A stretch of DNA of 64,000 nucleotides, taken from assembly GCA_023333565.1 (NCBI GenBank), contig JAJKFH010003173.1, forward strand, positions 744,001 to 808,000, written 5' to 3'. The notes under the pieces are model-generated. The model made no database searches. It was given only the letters and a program-made list of their open reading frames with translations, and had not been told where the DNA came from. Positions 26,559 to 38,218 of the stretch are shown one piece after another. Origin of the DNA: Puffinus mauretanicus (Eukaryota; Chordata; Aves; Procellariiformes; Procellariidae). The number at the start of each line of letters is the position of its first letter. Positions within the stretch are counted from its first letter, which is position 1. The position numbers were made by a program, and so were the translations under genes.

Positions 26559-26590
26559 GTTCATGGGCCGGTTCATGGGCCAGCCCATGA
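26559..26590. repeat. Short direct and inverted repeat cluster in GC-rich DNA
   Basis: The 11-mer gttcatgggcc occurs at 26559-26569 and again at 26571-26581, a 12-base period. The second copy also forms a 7-bp perfect hairpin stem, tcatggg (26573-26579) with cccatga (26584-26590), around a 4-base loop. The surrounding ~100 bases are GC-rich with several CpGs. No function is evident. Confidence 0.7.
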
Positions 26591-27749
26591 CGGGCAGGAT
26601 TAGAGCCAGGCTGTGCCTGCGCCGTGCGGGCTATCGGGTACCTCTGCTGCTCTGCAGAACCACCTGAATGATTGTTATGGCTTGGTGCAGAACAGTTTGT
26701 ATTACCCAGAAAATGCCTTTGTACTGTCTTGCTCATAGGAGATAGACAGGTTATCATAACCTTCATAAGCACGGAATATTTTAAGTTAAGGGGAGTTGTA
26801 CAACTAATGTTAAAAAAAAAAGACAACAAAATGTGATTTATAAAACAGGAAGACTGTTAATGTATCCAACAGGAAAGCCAGCAAATTCCGTGGTATCTTA
26901 GCTTAGCTTCTTTAATCAGAAAAATAAGAACAGCAAAGTGTCTTTTGCATGTTTTTATTTCCCAGTGGGTAACCTCATTCTTGTCGAAGAAAGTCCAGGA
27001 TTCTCTCTCTTTCTACTTGTAATACTCAAGTATTATAAATATCAACAGCAGCTGAAGAGGAATTATGAAATCCAAGAAAAACTTGCTCTGTTAGGAAGCA
27101 ACAAACTTTCCTGCATTGTTATGACCAAATCCTAGAGATGTTTCTTCTTCTCTGAGAGGACAGATTCATTCATTGTCTGGGGAGATACAGGTAGATAGAA
27201 AGCTTTGAATAAAGATGTGTTAGATCCGTTTATTCACACATGGCACTGCCCTTGTTGCCCTAGAGCTCCAGCTGACATTAGCAGAAGTTTTGCATGAATA
27301 AACGTGCAATAAAAAAATCAGGATTTGCCTCCTGCTATTTTATTCCATGCATTCAGACCCAAGTGAAAGTATACAGGAGCAAATGAGATTCTCACCACTT
27401 CAGTGGCTTTGGATCTTCAAATATGAATTCTTGTATTCCTGACAGGTGCAGAAAAAGTACCAGAGTTTCTTTATTCCTGTTACAACTAAACCTTGTAAGC
27501 AACAGAACTTTCAAATAATGAAATCTGTAATCCCCTAACCATCTTATGTTGGCTTTATAATTCCTGTTAAACAGAGGTTGTCTATCAAGTCATAAGTTTA
27601 TGATGAAGATAAACTGCAATGTGGCAGAGCAAGCTTCTTTATATTAGCCGTCCTCCTCTGTTGCCGTGTGTCTGTGCACAAATCCCCGTTGTACCAATAC
27701 CATTAAATAATAGCAAAGTAATGTGTAGAGCGTCTGCTGGAGTTTTTGT

Positions 27750-27850
27750 GAGGGTGTACAATTAACGAGTCTCCCATGGATTCAGTTATTATTAAGCATT
27801 AATTATTGACAATTACACAAAGCTTTTAAAAGGAGAAACAAAAAATTGCA
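27750..27850. promoter_or_regulatory. ATTA-rich block, possible regulatory element
   Basis: The words acaattaacg, attattaagcattaattatt and gacaattacac give a cluster of homeodomain-like cores in about 100 bases, together with a TTATTATTAA-type AT-rich core. No open frame or repeat identity is seen. Regulatory function is inferred from composition only. Confidence 0.2.
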
Positions 27851-29572
27851 GATGATCATGGCTGTCAGTGTCCCATCAGCCATGGATTTGGCCTTTTCTG
27901 GAGAGCCACATATTATCCTTACCTGTGCAGGGATCTGTGGGTTTTGGTGGCTATCCTTTTGAATTAATAACAATACTTTTCAACACTTACCTGAAAAGGT
28001 CTGACTCGGGAAAATACTTGTCTCCTCTCTTCATACGAACGCTTCATTCATCTCATGCCTAAATGCTTCAGTTTCTGTGAAGGACCTAAAATGTGTTCAT
28101 CTTCACAGGGTAATTGAACTGGATGGGCCAAAGCTACGCAGTGAACCGGCTGTGGGGACAAAGCTGGGAAGGGAGACTGGTGGTGACATCTCAGCCTTGC
28201 TGAAATACTGGCAAAACCAGATGTTAGTGTAGTCGCAACATAATCGCAGCAAATACTGTATGCTAAAATAGAGCAGAATTAAGGGGGCAGTGCTAGGACG
28301 TTGGTGCATGCCCTTGTTGCCAAGTAGTGTGGACTGAGCATCTGGAGGTGAACGCCATGGGATGGCCTGGCTCTGGAGAGGGCTGGTCCATGCCCTGCTT
28401 CACCAATTCTAGTTCTACGCTGAATCCTAGACCTGCAGAGTGCTGTCCTTCACTGTGTGAGAAGAAACGATGTTCAGGTGTTGACATTCCCCTCCAACCT
28501 CATTTTATTTTGCAATTAATTTCCAATCAGGGTGGTAATTTCTACTGCACTCTTAACGATCAGAAATATTTGGCAGATTAACATCATTTAGCTTTCATCT
28601 TCTCAAGGGAGATAAGAGAAAGGATTAAAAAGAAGGAAATTCCTTGCTAAATGCTGTTAAGACAGTGAGTACAGAGTCTGGAGATGTGAAATCAAATGAG
28701 TGAAAACAAAGGAAAAGTTCAGGAGCCCCTTGCCACTGCTGGTGGGATTTACCCTTTATTTACTGCTGACAGTCCATCTGTCAGCTCCCAAGCAATACTG
28801 AAAAGGAGACTACACCTGTCAACACGTCTGTGAGGCAGAGATGGAGCAGATGTTGGAATTTGCACCACTGAAGCTAAAATTTTTCATATCTAGCATAAAA
28901 CTGCTAATGGAGATGAAAATGGTCACTCTTTAGTTCAGTGCTTGATCCTCTTCTTTTTTTCCCTCTTTCCTCTCTACTTTCCTGAGTGCATATTCCCTGC
29001 TTAGCTTCGGCAGAAAGGAGTAAGTCACTGAAGAAATTTAATTTCACTAGTATTCAATCAAACCAGAATAATGTGTTTAATATCTGTGCAGCATCAGGGA
29101 GGTGGAAGATTCATGCACTTGGAGGAGGCGAGGGAAAGAGATGCATTAAAGCCAGTGCCTTGGTTCACTGCAGTATAAATTCACCCTCACACACATGAAA
29201 TACATTAAGGAGAGCTGTAATACAAATCAGCAAAGAGCGAGGAAGTCCCAAGTCAAAGGAAGAACAATATCATGTGCTGTTATGTTATTACCACTATATA
29301 TTCTGGTATGTGTTATTAATGACAAATAAAATGCAAGTGCTAAACATGAGGGTAGAGCAAGGAAATATGGTCTGAAATTAAGTCAAGAATATTGAAGTTT
29401 AATATCAGAGATGGCTTCTGAGCAGTGATGTCCTCGTGTCTCTCCCACGAGGAGAGGTCGGGCTCCATCAAAGTGTGCAGGGGCAGATGGGCAAAGCGCT
29501 GAGAAAGGGACTGCGGGGAGCACTCCTGCTCGGGCGGTGAGGGATCGGCTAATAACCGTGCTTTCCACTTAC

Positions 29573-29628
29573 CATATTCCATCTCCGCGGCACTTAACAC
29601 ACATTAACCGGCTAATCCCCACGATTTC
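29573..29628 (-). other. Exon-like string inside a SINE relic, antisense
   Basis: On the minus strand a CAG acceptor (AG at 29629-29630, preceded by tgtccct) and a TATG|GTAAGTGG donor (GT at 29571-29572) bound 56 bases with one open frame. The segment overlaps the MIR-like relic at 29590-29700. Antisense MIR sequence is known to be recruited as exons in vertebrates, but the pyrimidine tract is short and no neighbouring exon was found. Confidence 0.12.
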
Positions 29629-29700
29629 CTGAGGGACACCATGGATAAGTGTTGTTATCCCCACCCTGCTGCTGGGGAAACTGAGTCAGGGTGGTTGGTC
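29590..29700 (+). repeat. MIR/CORE-SINE-like relic, best preserved in the window
   Basis: The order cacttaacacacattaac, ggctaatccccac, then ttgttatccccaccctgctg and ctggggaaactgagtcaggg follows the MIR core (…TTTACACACATTAACTCATTTAATCCTCAC…TATTATCCCCATTTTACAGATGGGGAAACTGAGGCA…) in the correct order and spacing. This is the clearest SINE relic here. It runs on the plus strand and fades into unique sequence on both sides. Confidence 0.6.
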
Positions 29701-30529
29701 TGTCTGCCAGCCATGACGTTAGCAGCCAGCCTGCCCAGACCTACCCAGACCATCAGTTCGCAGGTCCCTCAGATCCGCTCTCTCCCACACCTGGCTGTTG
29801 GGTTGGTATTTATGCAGAGTAAAGATTGCGATGTACGCTGTTAGAAGCCAGAATTGGATGCGAAACTCTGTGCTCACTTTGCACACACCCAACCACGATT
29901 ACTCTGACTCCCAAAGAGAACTTGAGCAGAGTGTTTTAATGACAGATGTAACTTGAATTTGCATGAACTCTTTGGGAATCCATAACATTTAAGAGCGGAT
30001 GTCAATGGAATTGAGTGCAGCCATTGGATAATAGCTCCTCGCTGCTAGAAAAACTGCAAGCGAAGCTGAGGCATTTGGTTTTTGTTATAAAACAGAAGCT
30101 ATTGATCCTGTAGCAGCAATCCACTCCATAGGCAGTATTCCTATTACATCAAATGACTGATGTAGTTTTAATCACTTTGTCTGATAGTGTCTGGTGCAAG
30201 AAAAATTATATTCTTGACTTTACTCTTCCATATGGATTGCAGAGGCCTGACGGGCTTTTCAAGAGTCTCAGGCTAAACAACTGCTGAGTGGGAACCAGCT
30301 TACGTATAACTTGCCGTCTGCTGTTAAGTACAGACACACACACATCACTCTCCTAAAGTTAAACTGAGTAGAAGGTATGAGGATATATATTGATATTTAA
30401 AGTAGAATACTTTTCCTGTCAGACAAAAATGCATTTTTATGTGTGAGTGTTCCTTTACTAGGGACATTTTCAAAAATTATTACGAATTTCAGATTGTGGG
30501 CAAGTTGCATGCATTTAAAAGCTATCTAT

Positions 30530-30770
30530 CACTGTGAACAGATTCAATAGTCATCATTTTAACTGGCTTTCACAAATTCCATATTTACAACATCAAATGA
30601 TGTGCTCAATAGTAAAACTATTTTTATCAGTTTTAATCTGTCATTTCAAGACAGTTACTGATTTGCCATCTCAATAAGATCAGCATCATTGAATTTAACT
30701 GAGATTTACATTTCTAACTTAATTATGAGCTTACTCAATTTTATGCGAAGCCTCAGTTAAAAAATAAATA
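30530..30770. promoter_or_regulatory. AT-rich block, possible conserved enhancer
   Basis: The segment mixes tttttatcagttttaatctg, catcaaatgatgtgctc, tcagcatcattgaatttaac and cttaattatgagc without long homopolymers or an open frame. Varied, AT-rich, TAAT-containing sequence of this kind is characteristic of conserved non-coding elements. This is a composition-based suggestion only. Confidence 0.2.
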
Positions 30771-32289
30771 ACTTTGAATAGCACATCTCACCAACAGCAT
30801 CTCAGCGATGCTGCTAAGAGTCGTAGTCTGCTCCCAGCACCTAAGCTCAAGAAAGCAAAGGGGTTTGATGCTCTACAGAGATCCCATCAGTGGACAGGTG
30901 TGATTGCAGCCCTCCAGCGAAGCGCTGCTGCTGGGCACTCTGGATATGCCCAGAAAAGACTAAATCACAGATTTGGTTTGTCAGTTGCGTAAGTACTTTT
31001 TAGGATTTTACCCCAAATCTTTTCCCTCTGGGTCAAAGCGTGATTGCTCCCACTGTTGGCATGTTCATGATTTTAGTGAATATGGTCTAAGCCATGTCCT
31101 GATTGTGTGTAAATTCTTAACACGTGTTTAACATCTGCTCTGTGTCCCACCTGGTGCAGCTTCGTCCTCCTCTACCATATGGAAAAGCTGTATTGACATG
31201 CCTCTGTTCATTTAAATAAAACTTCTTATTTTCTTCAGCAGTAACAGGATAGAAATATGGACATTGTCTCTTTGCCCCAAAGACAAGGAAGAACAGTAGA
31301 AATTCTTCATAATATGTGTGATAATTAGTAGTTATTCATTCATCGCTATTCTACCATAAAAACTATATGAGCCCTTGCCCTTATCCTGAATAGCCTCTGG
31401 TTCTGTTGGTCGGCTTTGTGTGTGGTACACGAGGTGAACGGTCTTTATCTGACAATTAATTTGCACCACAAGCTGCAGAATTTCATGATAACCAAGAGCT
31501 GATTCCTTCCAGCTCTGGGACATCAGGTCAGAGCCCTCAGCTCCAGTTCCTAGCTGTGTGACACAGGCCTTTTACATGTGAGAAAAGGCTGCTGGTATTA
31601 TGTTGTCTATACAGTGAACGACTTAACAAAAAATAATGGGGTTCGGGGGGGGGCATGGTTCTGGATGTGCTCAGTATTGGGGATGAAATAACATCTAAAT
31701 AAAGTCAAAGGCACAGCTTCTGATTATTTTAATAGGACAGGCTTTTACTCTGTCATAAATTTCACTCTTCAATGCATATGGATCTTTATGATCTGTACTC
31801 CCAAATCTACAAGCAAAAGCCATGGCAGTGTTGTGGCACCCGGCAAAGCCCCATCTGCCTTCTGGTTCTCAGGCCATCGTTTTATGCTAGGACTGGAATT
31901 CCTCCATCCTCAATGCTCATACTGACTGCCAGTAACAGTGAGTTGTAGCACGGCCTTTCTGCCCGTTTTGTTGGCCACAGAACAAAAAATATAAAGAAAG
32001 CATAGTTCCAAATGTAGCGCTTAACTAGTGAGCATTCACACTTGAATGCTATGTATATATGGAAATGATCTCATTTAACCATTTAAAAGGCTGTGTTGAC
32101 TCTTGGGCTGTGCTGGGAAAAGGAAAGTGAGAATGATGATTGAAAAAGACAACCACAACAAGTGAACTGTGACTGTAGCTTGCTTCTTGATTGGAAGTAT
32201 TTAGAAGGTGATGCTGGAACATGAAAATCAATTAACTCAAGAAGAAATCATGTTCTTCACCTCCTTCCATGTTTCCTGGCATCCTGGTA

Positions 32290-32720
32290 GGCTTAACATC
32301 TGGGTGTCCTCAAGACATTTGATGCTTTTCATTCATCATACATGACATTTGCATAATGTGAACATCATACTTTATGCAGATGCGTCCTTGAATATTTCAC
32401 AAATTATGATTGCTATTTAAACTTCCCATAAATAAAACCCACAGGGACTTGCCCACTTCTGAATGTGTGAAAATGCAAGGTCCAAAGTGACTCGTTACTT
32501 GCACTGGCACACTATAAATTCCTTTCATATCACAAGTAAATACACTGTCTTTCATTTTATTTTCTTTCTAAAGCCATTAAAATTCTATTAGCTGTTTGTG
32601 AATATTATTTCATGCCATCTGCATTTACTCCTAAGTTGTGATAGCGACAGCTGCAATAATTTGTATGCATTTTCTGTGTACAGTTAGTTATTGAGTAACA
32701 GAACCTTCCTCCTGCATTGC
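32290..32720. promoter_or_regulatory. AT-rich block, possible conserved enhancer
   Basis: This is a run of about 430 bases with octamer-like words (acatttgcataatg, tatgcagatg, gtatgcatttt), TAAT/ATTA cores (ccattaaaattctattagctg, gcaataattt) and no repeat signature or open frame. It is among the longest stretches of enhancer-like texture in the window. Function is not shown by the sequence. Confidence 0.22.
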
Positions 32721-35700
32721 TGTAGAAGATATAGCCAAATACAGAGATGGTTTGTTTGTAAATCTAAATTCCCAAAGTATTATTTTATTTATTAGGACAA
32801 CAGAAGGGAAAATGGAGGATGAGACAAGGGAAAATGTTTGATGTTATGTGACAAGCAGTAATGTTTCTCCTTTCACTTATTTATTTGTCCCTCAGTCACA
32901 GTTTAGGGTTGAAATGAAAGTGGACAGTGTAAGAACAGACACATTTTATTCTGTCACATTTTCACTTGTGAAAGGCTGAAAGCTTCTATTGTGTCATATA
33001 TATTTTTTTAATTGACTACCATTTACATACTGTAGACTTACTGAACAGGAACTTGAACAACAATGTGATCCCCATGTCAGCATCTGCTGTAAAGTCACCT
33101 CCATTTCCATTAGCTGAGGATGTAGCCAGTAATTCTAAGCCAAATTAAATGTCTCAACATTAGAGAGCCATAAACTTGGATAGCAACAGGTCAGCTGACA
33201 GAGCAGGGGCTCTGGTGTGGGTGACTGAACATCGAAACACTGTTTTACTTGATATTTATTTCCACGAGCATTCTCGGGGGGGAGTTCACCACTGTGCAGG
33301 TGGCAGCGTAAGTCCATGCATCATTTCAGCCATACGTGAGCTCTGCTTTGGGACCTTCCTTAGGAGTTGTGTGAAAAATAATCCTAGGGTGAGTTTCCTC
33401 CAAAGAGAGGTGTTTATGCCCAGAGCTGGCCAGGATCTTAATTTTGTGAGTGCAGAGCTAGATGAGTGCCAAAATATTTTTGCAGTTTGATGCATGTGCT
33501 TGAGAAAGCATGCCCCTCTCTTTTATGCTCGTATAAAGTCTGGCTTATACACAGGTGATAAATGCTTCAATATTTAACCATGATTTACCTGTGGTGAGTG
33601 CAGGAAAAATTATGCAAATAGGGCCCAAATCAGAGCAATGAGCTCCTTTATATTCTCCAGAAAATGTCAACATACAATGTTTTATGAATCGCTTGCTTTC
33701 CTTTGAAAATAAAACACTTCTCCTTTTAGATGTTCAAGATTATGCCTGAACATAAATTACAGAGGGACGGTAGCCAGATTAATTTGGTCCCCAAATGGCA
33801 TGAATTCATAAAGAAATGGGATCTGTATTTAGAAGAACCTCCCAGTCTTCTGACTTGCTCTAGATCCCGGACCCAGACTCACCCCAGTGCTCCTGGGACA
33901 GGAGCTGCTCAGTCAGTGGCAAGGGTGGGGCTAATGGAAGGAGAGAATATAAAACTGCATGGATCCATTTTCAAATGGCATTACAATCAAGACAGGAAAA
34001 GCTCTTAAAACATAGCAAAGTCCCTGGAGTGAAAGTCCTATTCATTTGTGCGTAGATAAAACCGATCTTTCCAAAGGTGAAAAGCAATGTCGCACAGAAT
34101 TTCCACTTCTCTCATCTCTAGTGTTTGTTCTGGTCCTCTATGGCCCTCAGAGGGGCTCAAATATCTGAGAAAAACAAATTTCAGCACATCATTTTGAATA
34201 ATCCTGACTAAGTCATCAATTTAAATACCTAATTCCTATTAGCACTTTTCATCATCTCTCCTGAAAAGCTTTGATGAGGTTATAGCCATTTTCACCAAGA
34301 GGACAAGCGAGTTTCTGTCACACACGATGATTCAGTGTTCCTCCCTCTGATAAACTGATCGCTTCTCACATGGAGCGTTAAGAATTGCTGTTTAAGGACC
34401 AGGAAAATGAAAGAAACCCCAGCAAAATCAGGACCTCTTCTGTAATGAGCTGCTCAGTATCAGGAAGCCAGTCGCCCTGATGTTTTACACTACATTAAAA
34501 AAAGATCTTTAAGGAAGACATATAAATGAAGAAATCCAGGAGACAGCCTTCCCGAGCTGTCGAGGCTGTCTGCAGACCGGGCAATGAGAAAGCACCAGCT
34601 CCATTTTCTGTTGTCCTTTTCTTAGGAAGAGATGTTGTAAGGCACAGAGTGGGCAGCTTCGCACCACTTCTCCACAATTCTCGCGCTTGGCCAAAAGTTG
34701 CTCGTAGCCTTAACCCATATTTATGAGTTTGAAAGCCTGCTATTTGAGCTTCACTATAACAGCTTTTAAAGGCTACGTACAGATAAAAATCAATGGGAAA
34801 TCAACACAGCAGATGCTAAGTGACTGAAAAAATGAAGTCGTTGATTGCAACCCAGAGACCTCTGGTGCAAAAATAACTCTGTAGCTCCTTCTAGATGAGC
34901 CTTGGTAAATCAAATGGCAGAGCGAGACTGAGACCACATCACTAGTGTCCACTTGCTGGATTTATCAGTAAAAACACGGTCCAATTTCCATTTGTTATTG
35001 CAATACCATGGAAAGTCCATTTAGGGAAAGAAAACACCTTCTGCAAGGTAGATGCCTGTCTTGATCCCATCCAGTCTGGCAAAATGAAATTATTCTCCAG
35101 AGCTGATAGCCCCCAAACAGGCAAAGAAATGTCTATAAATCTTGGAAACTGCTGTTCTTTAGCTTACGGGTTCATTAATAGAGTGATGGGCCCTGGAAGA
35201 GAAATTGCCTTTTGTGTGATTGCCATTAGCGGGTTTGTTGACAATGAGCCTTCTGACCTTACCAGGCAGCGAGGCAGCGTGCTGCACGCGGCGAGCGTAG
35301 AGAGTAATTATTGCCGTGATACCTTTTGATTTAAGCTAGAATAAAAAAAGTAAGTCCATTTAGTAGCCTTGAAGGTCACTAGTTTTTGCTGTCTGTGTGT
35401 GATGTCTTAGAGAGATTTTGTCACCGAAATGAAACTTGGAACATTATTCTGTTCCTTCTGTAATAAGAATGAGTGTTGCAGAGAGGCTGGTATTTTCCAC
35501 TTTTGATTGCTCATGTGTAGGTGAGGTGAGCTTAGAATCAAAGATCAGAGACTAGAGAAGGGCTTCTGGTATGTGTGGGTAGGGGTAGGAGGGGATAGGA
35601 ACTGTGGAGGAGCCTAAAACTGAGGAGGAATTTCTGATGGTTTTCCTGGGATCTGGACATCTCCTTCCCAGCACTGGCATTTTAACCATATTTCCCTGTT

Positions 35701-36237
35701 GTTAGGAGAGGAGGGTGTGTGACTGGGAGATTTGGACCTGTCCAAAGGCGGCAGATGGAAGTCAATAAAACAATCCTGAGAGATGAGAGCTTCCACTCCG
35801 AGCTCTCGGAACTGCATGACTTGCTGCAACCTCTTCCTATTATATTGGCTTTCCTCCCTGACACAAACTGTTTGGTTCACAAAACTAAAATTACTGGAAG
35901 ATACTGCAGAGAAATGAAGGTCTAATGATCTCCAATTTATTCTCGGTCCCGCTGGCAGTTTAGCCTTTATGACACAGAGTATTTTTAATTAGTTTTTGAG
36001 TTTCCTCTTTGGAAGACCACAGGCTCCAGATGGTAGGTGATCTCATCACCTCTCCATTATAGGGGGTTTGGCCTATTTTGTTTATCTTCAGCTCTCCCTT
36101 GTTCCAATGCAAGCAGGGTGAAACAGCAAATTGGGAGGAAAGGATTAACAAGAAGTGAAAAGTATCTAGCAGTTGAAATGTCAACAGACTCTCAACTCTC
36201 CCAAAGGGCCTGGATTGGGAAGAGGGTACTTTAACCG

Positions 36238-36278
36238 AGAAAAAAACCAAACCAAACAAAAACGCCAAAAAAACCAAC
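36238..36278 (+). repeat. A/C-rich low-complexity run
   Basis: The stretch is built of A-runs broken by CC (aaaaaaccaaaccaaacaaa and similar). It resembles a decayed A-rich tail but has no recognisable retroposon body upstream, so it is best called simple low-complexity DNA. Confidence 0.7.
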
Positions 36279-38199
36279 TTAAATGGCTGGATATTACAAA
36301 ATTTCTACCTATCAGGTCGGTGGAGTTCTGGAGCAACGTGGAGCTGGAGTCTCAGCAGTTTAAGAGAGGTAGTGCATCTCCTGGTGTAGGCTGGTACCTT
36401 ACATCTGGAGGTGGAGATCCGGGGGGAGACTGGTGCTCCTCAGAGCGGCTCCTCTGCCCCGGCAGCCGAGCGGCACAGGCATGGTCGTGCTCTCCGGCAG
36501 CATTGCCTTCGCTCCAGTCAAAGCAACCCTGCACAGAGGTGCTCAGTCTCCATTGCGTAGTCAGCCTCTGGTCTAGTTAGTTTGCCATTGACAAGTCAAG
36601 TAATACCTTTTGTTGTTACCCCTTTGAAACTTAAATGCTGAAAGCTGGACTAAAACTACCTGAATTTCCTACCTCGGTGTTGTGAATGAAGGAGTGAGAA
36701 CAACTCTGTGCCGCTGCTAGTCCAGAAAGGGGAAAGAGTAAAGCGTTAGATAGTAGAAGCTTTAGATTTCCATCTTCGACAGTGGAAATGAAGTAGAAAA
36801 AGATGGAAAAATAATGTGATCATATTTATGCTTTCTGTCTGTTACTTTCTAAAGCATTGAAAAAGCTTTCATCTGCCTTGTGTTGTGTCCTGCTCCGCTG
36901 AGCTGCCCTCCCTGCCTGCATGCAAGGTGAGCGTGTAATCCCTCCCGCTGCAGGGTTACTGGTGACGGACAAGCATTCCTCCACTATGCCAGTTCTGCCT
37001 ATAGCCGCTCTGTGCATGGATGCTTCACAGTGACGGGATTAAAACCTGACGCAGCAGCAGGGACAGAGCATCCTCAGAGTCCATGTCGGGTCCCCTGAGC
37101 CTTGGCACGCTGAGGATTGTATGGTGCTGGCTTCTGGCCTGGCTGGAGCCCTTGCACAGCTCTGTGGGTTTGTGTTGTAGCTGAAATGTTTTCTGCTCTT
37201 CTGCGCACCCCCTCTGTACAGGCAAGGTGATTCGGTGTCAGGGTAAACGCAAGCACAGCTCATCCCTGAGCTGGGGGTGCTCCTTAGAGAAATAAAGCCC
37301 AGGCTGCGGAGGCAAACTGACTCTCTGCTTGAGCTCCAGCTTTTCTTTCTGGTGTTTACCAGGAATTCCTTGTCTCGGAATTTCTGCCCAGGGAACATCT
37401 AATGCGTGAAAAACTAATTTCACATAAACAAGGCTTGGAAGGGGAGGAGTCCTTATTGCTAGAACTAAAGTATTAGGCCTGTTAAGTTTAAAACACTAGT
37501 AGCCTCAGAAACCCCTGTGTGTTTCTCACCTACAGAAGAGGAGAAAGACCACGACTGAATTAACGTGGATCACGCAAATACATCATTGCCCTGAGTAAGC
37601 ACTGTCATCCACTTCTGTGAGCACCCTTTCCAATGACAGATTCATGGTCCTCAGAGAAATTAGACTCAGTTGTGGATGGAATCTAATTTCACCCCTTGTC
37701 ATTAAACATCTGCAGTCCAGATTTGCTGTCCTAGCCAGCCTGTTGTTACGAACGACGCTGCTGAAGAATAGTTGATCATTCTGGGGAATTCCCTCCCAAT
37801 TTTCCATGAAAAGTAGGAAAGTGGGGCTGATCTTGAGTACATTAGTATCTCTGTGTGGTGCAGGGAGAATATTCCTTTTAGGATGTGCTGTGCTCTGAGA
37901 GCTTAGCCAGAGCCCCCCCAGCACAGGGGCCTTCTCTGGGTCAGGCAGGTTTAGGTGTTACACTTCTCATGAACATACCTGCCCGGGCAGCAGTGTCTGC
38001 TTGACAATGCTCAACTGCACGTGTCAGCATCAGTCAGGACATGATAACAGCTATCATTTAGCACCAGCTTGCGCAGATGTAATCTGAAGTGAATCTGTCA
38101 TTTCCTGGCAAACTTGCCAAGATCAAGACTGGTAAGAATATAGTGCTACTCTCATGGTAAAACAAATATGACTATCTTCACTGTGCTTTTTTTACCTAG

Positions 38200-38218
38200 G
38201 GATCGTTTATATTCAAAG
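38200..38218 (+). other. Microexon-like string
   Basis: Nineteen bases (ggatcgtttatattcaaag) sit between a strong pyrimidine tract ending tttttttacctag and an AAG|GTAAAC donor. True microexons this short exist in vertebrates, but a chance match is the more likely explanation without transcript data. No neighbouring exon was found. Confidence 0.08.

Larger units (their letters stand above)
21649..29560. other. Gene-free stretch, no recognisable gene
   Basis: No frame resembles a known protein. Notable contents are an ATTA-rich segment around 22690-22830, a SINE relic at 23034-23215, a moderately CpG-rich patch at about 26090-26230, a short GC-rich inverted/direct repeat cluster at 26559-26590, and an ATTA-rich segment at 27750-27850. 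The rest is unstructured AT/GC-mixed DNA with short homopolymers. Confidence 0.55.

Noticed and set aside
28108..28130. gtaattgaactggatgggcc, vaguely CR1-like
   Set aside because: No extended similarity on either side and no terminal repeats.
28139..28149. String cagtgaaccgg resembling part of the microRNA miR-128
   Set aside because: Only 11 bases match. The 5' seed and the 3' part differ, and no complementary arm for a precursor hairpin is visible nearby.
31510..31600. Possible further MIR-like relic (ctagctgtgtgacacaggcc)
   Set aside because: Only one block of about 20 bases fits and the rest is not colinear with the element.
36238..36278. A-rich tail of a retroposed gene
   Set aside because: No gene-like or SINE-like body and no target-site duplication can be seen next to it.
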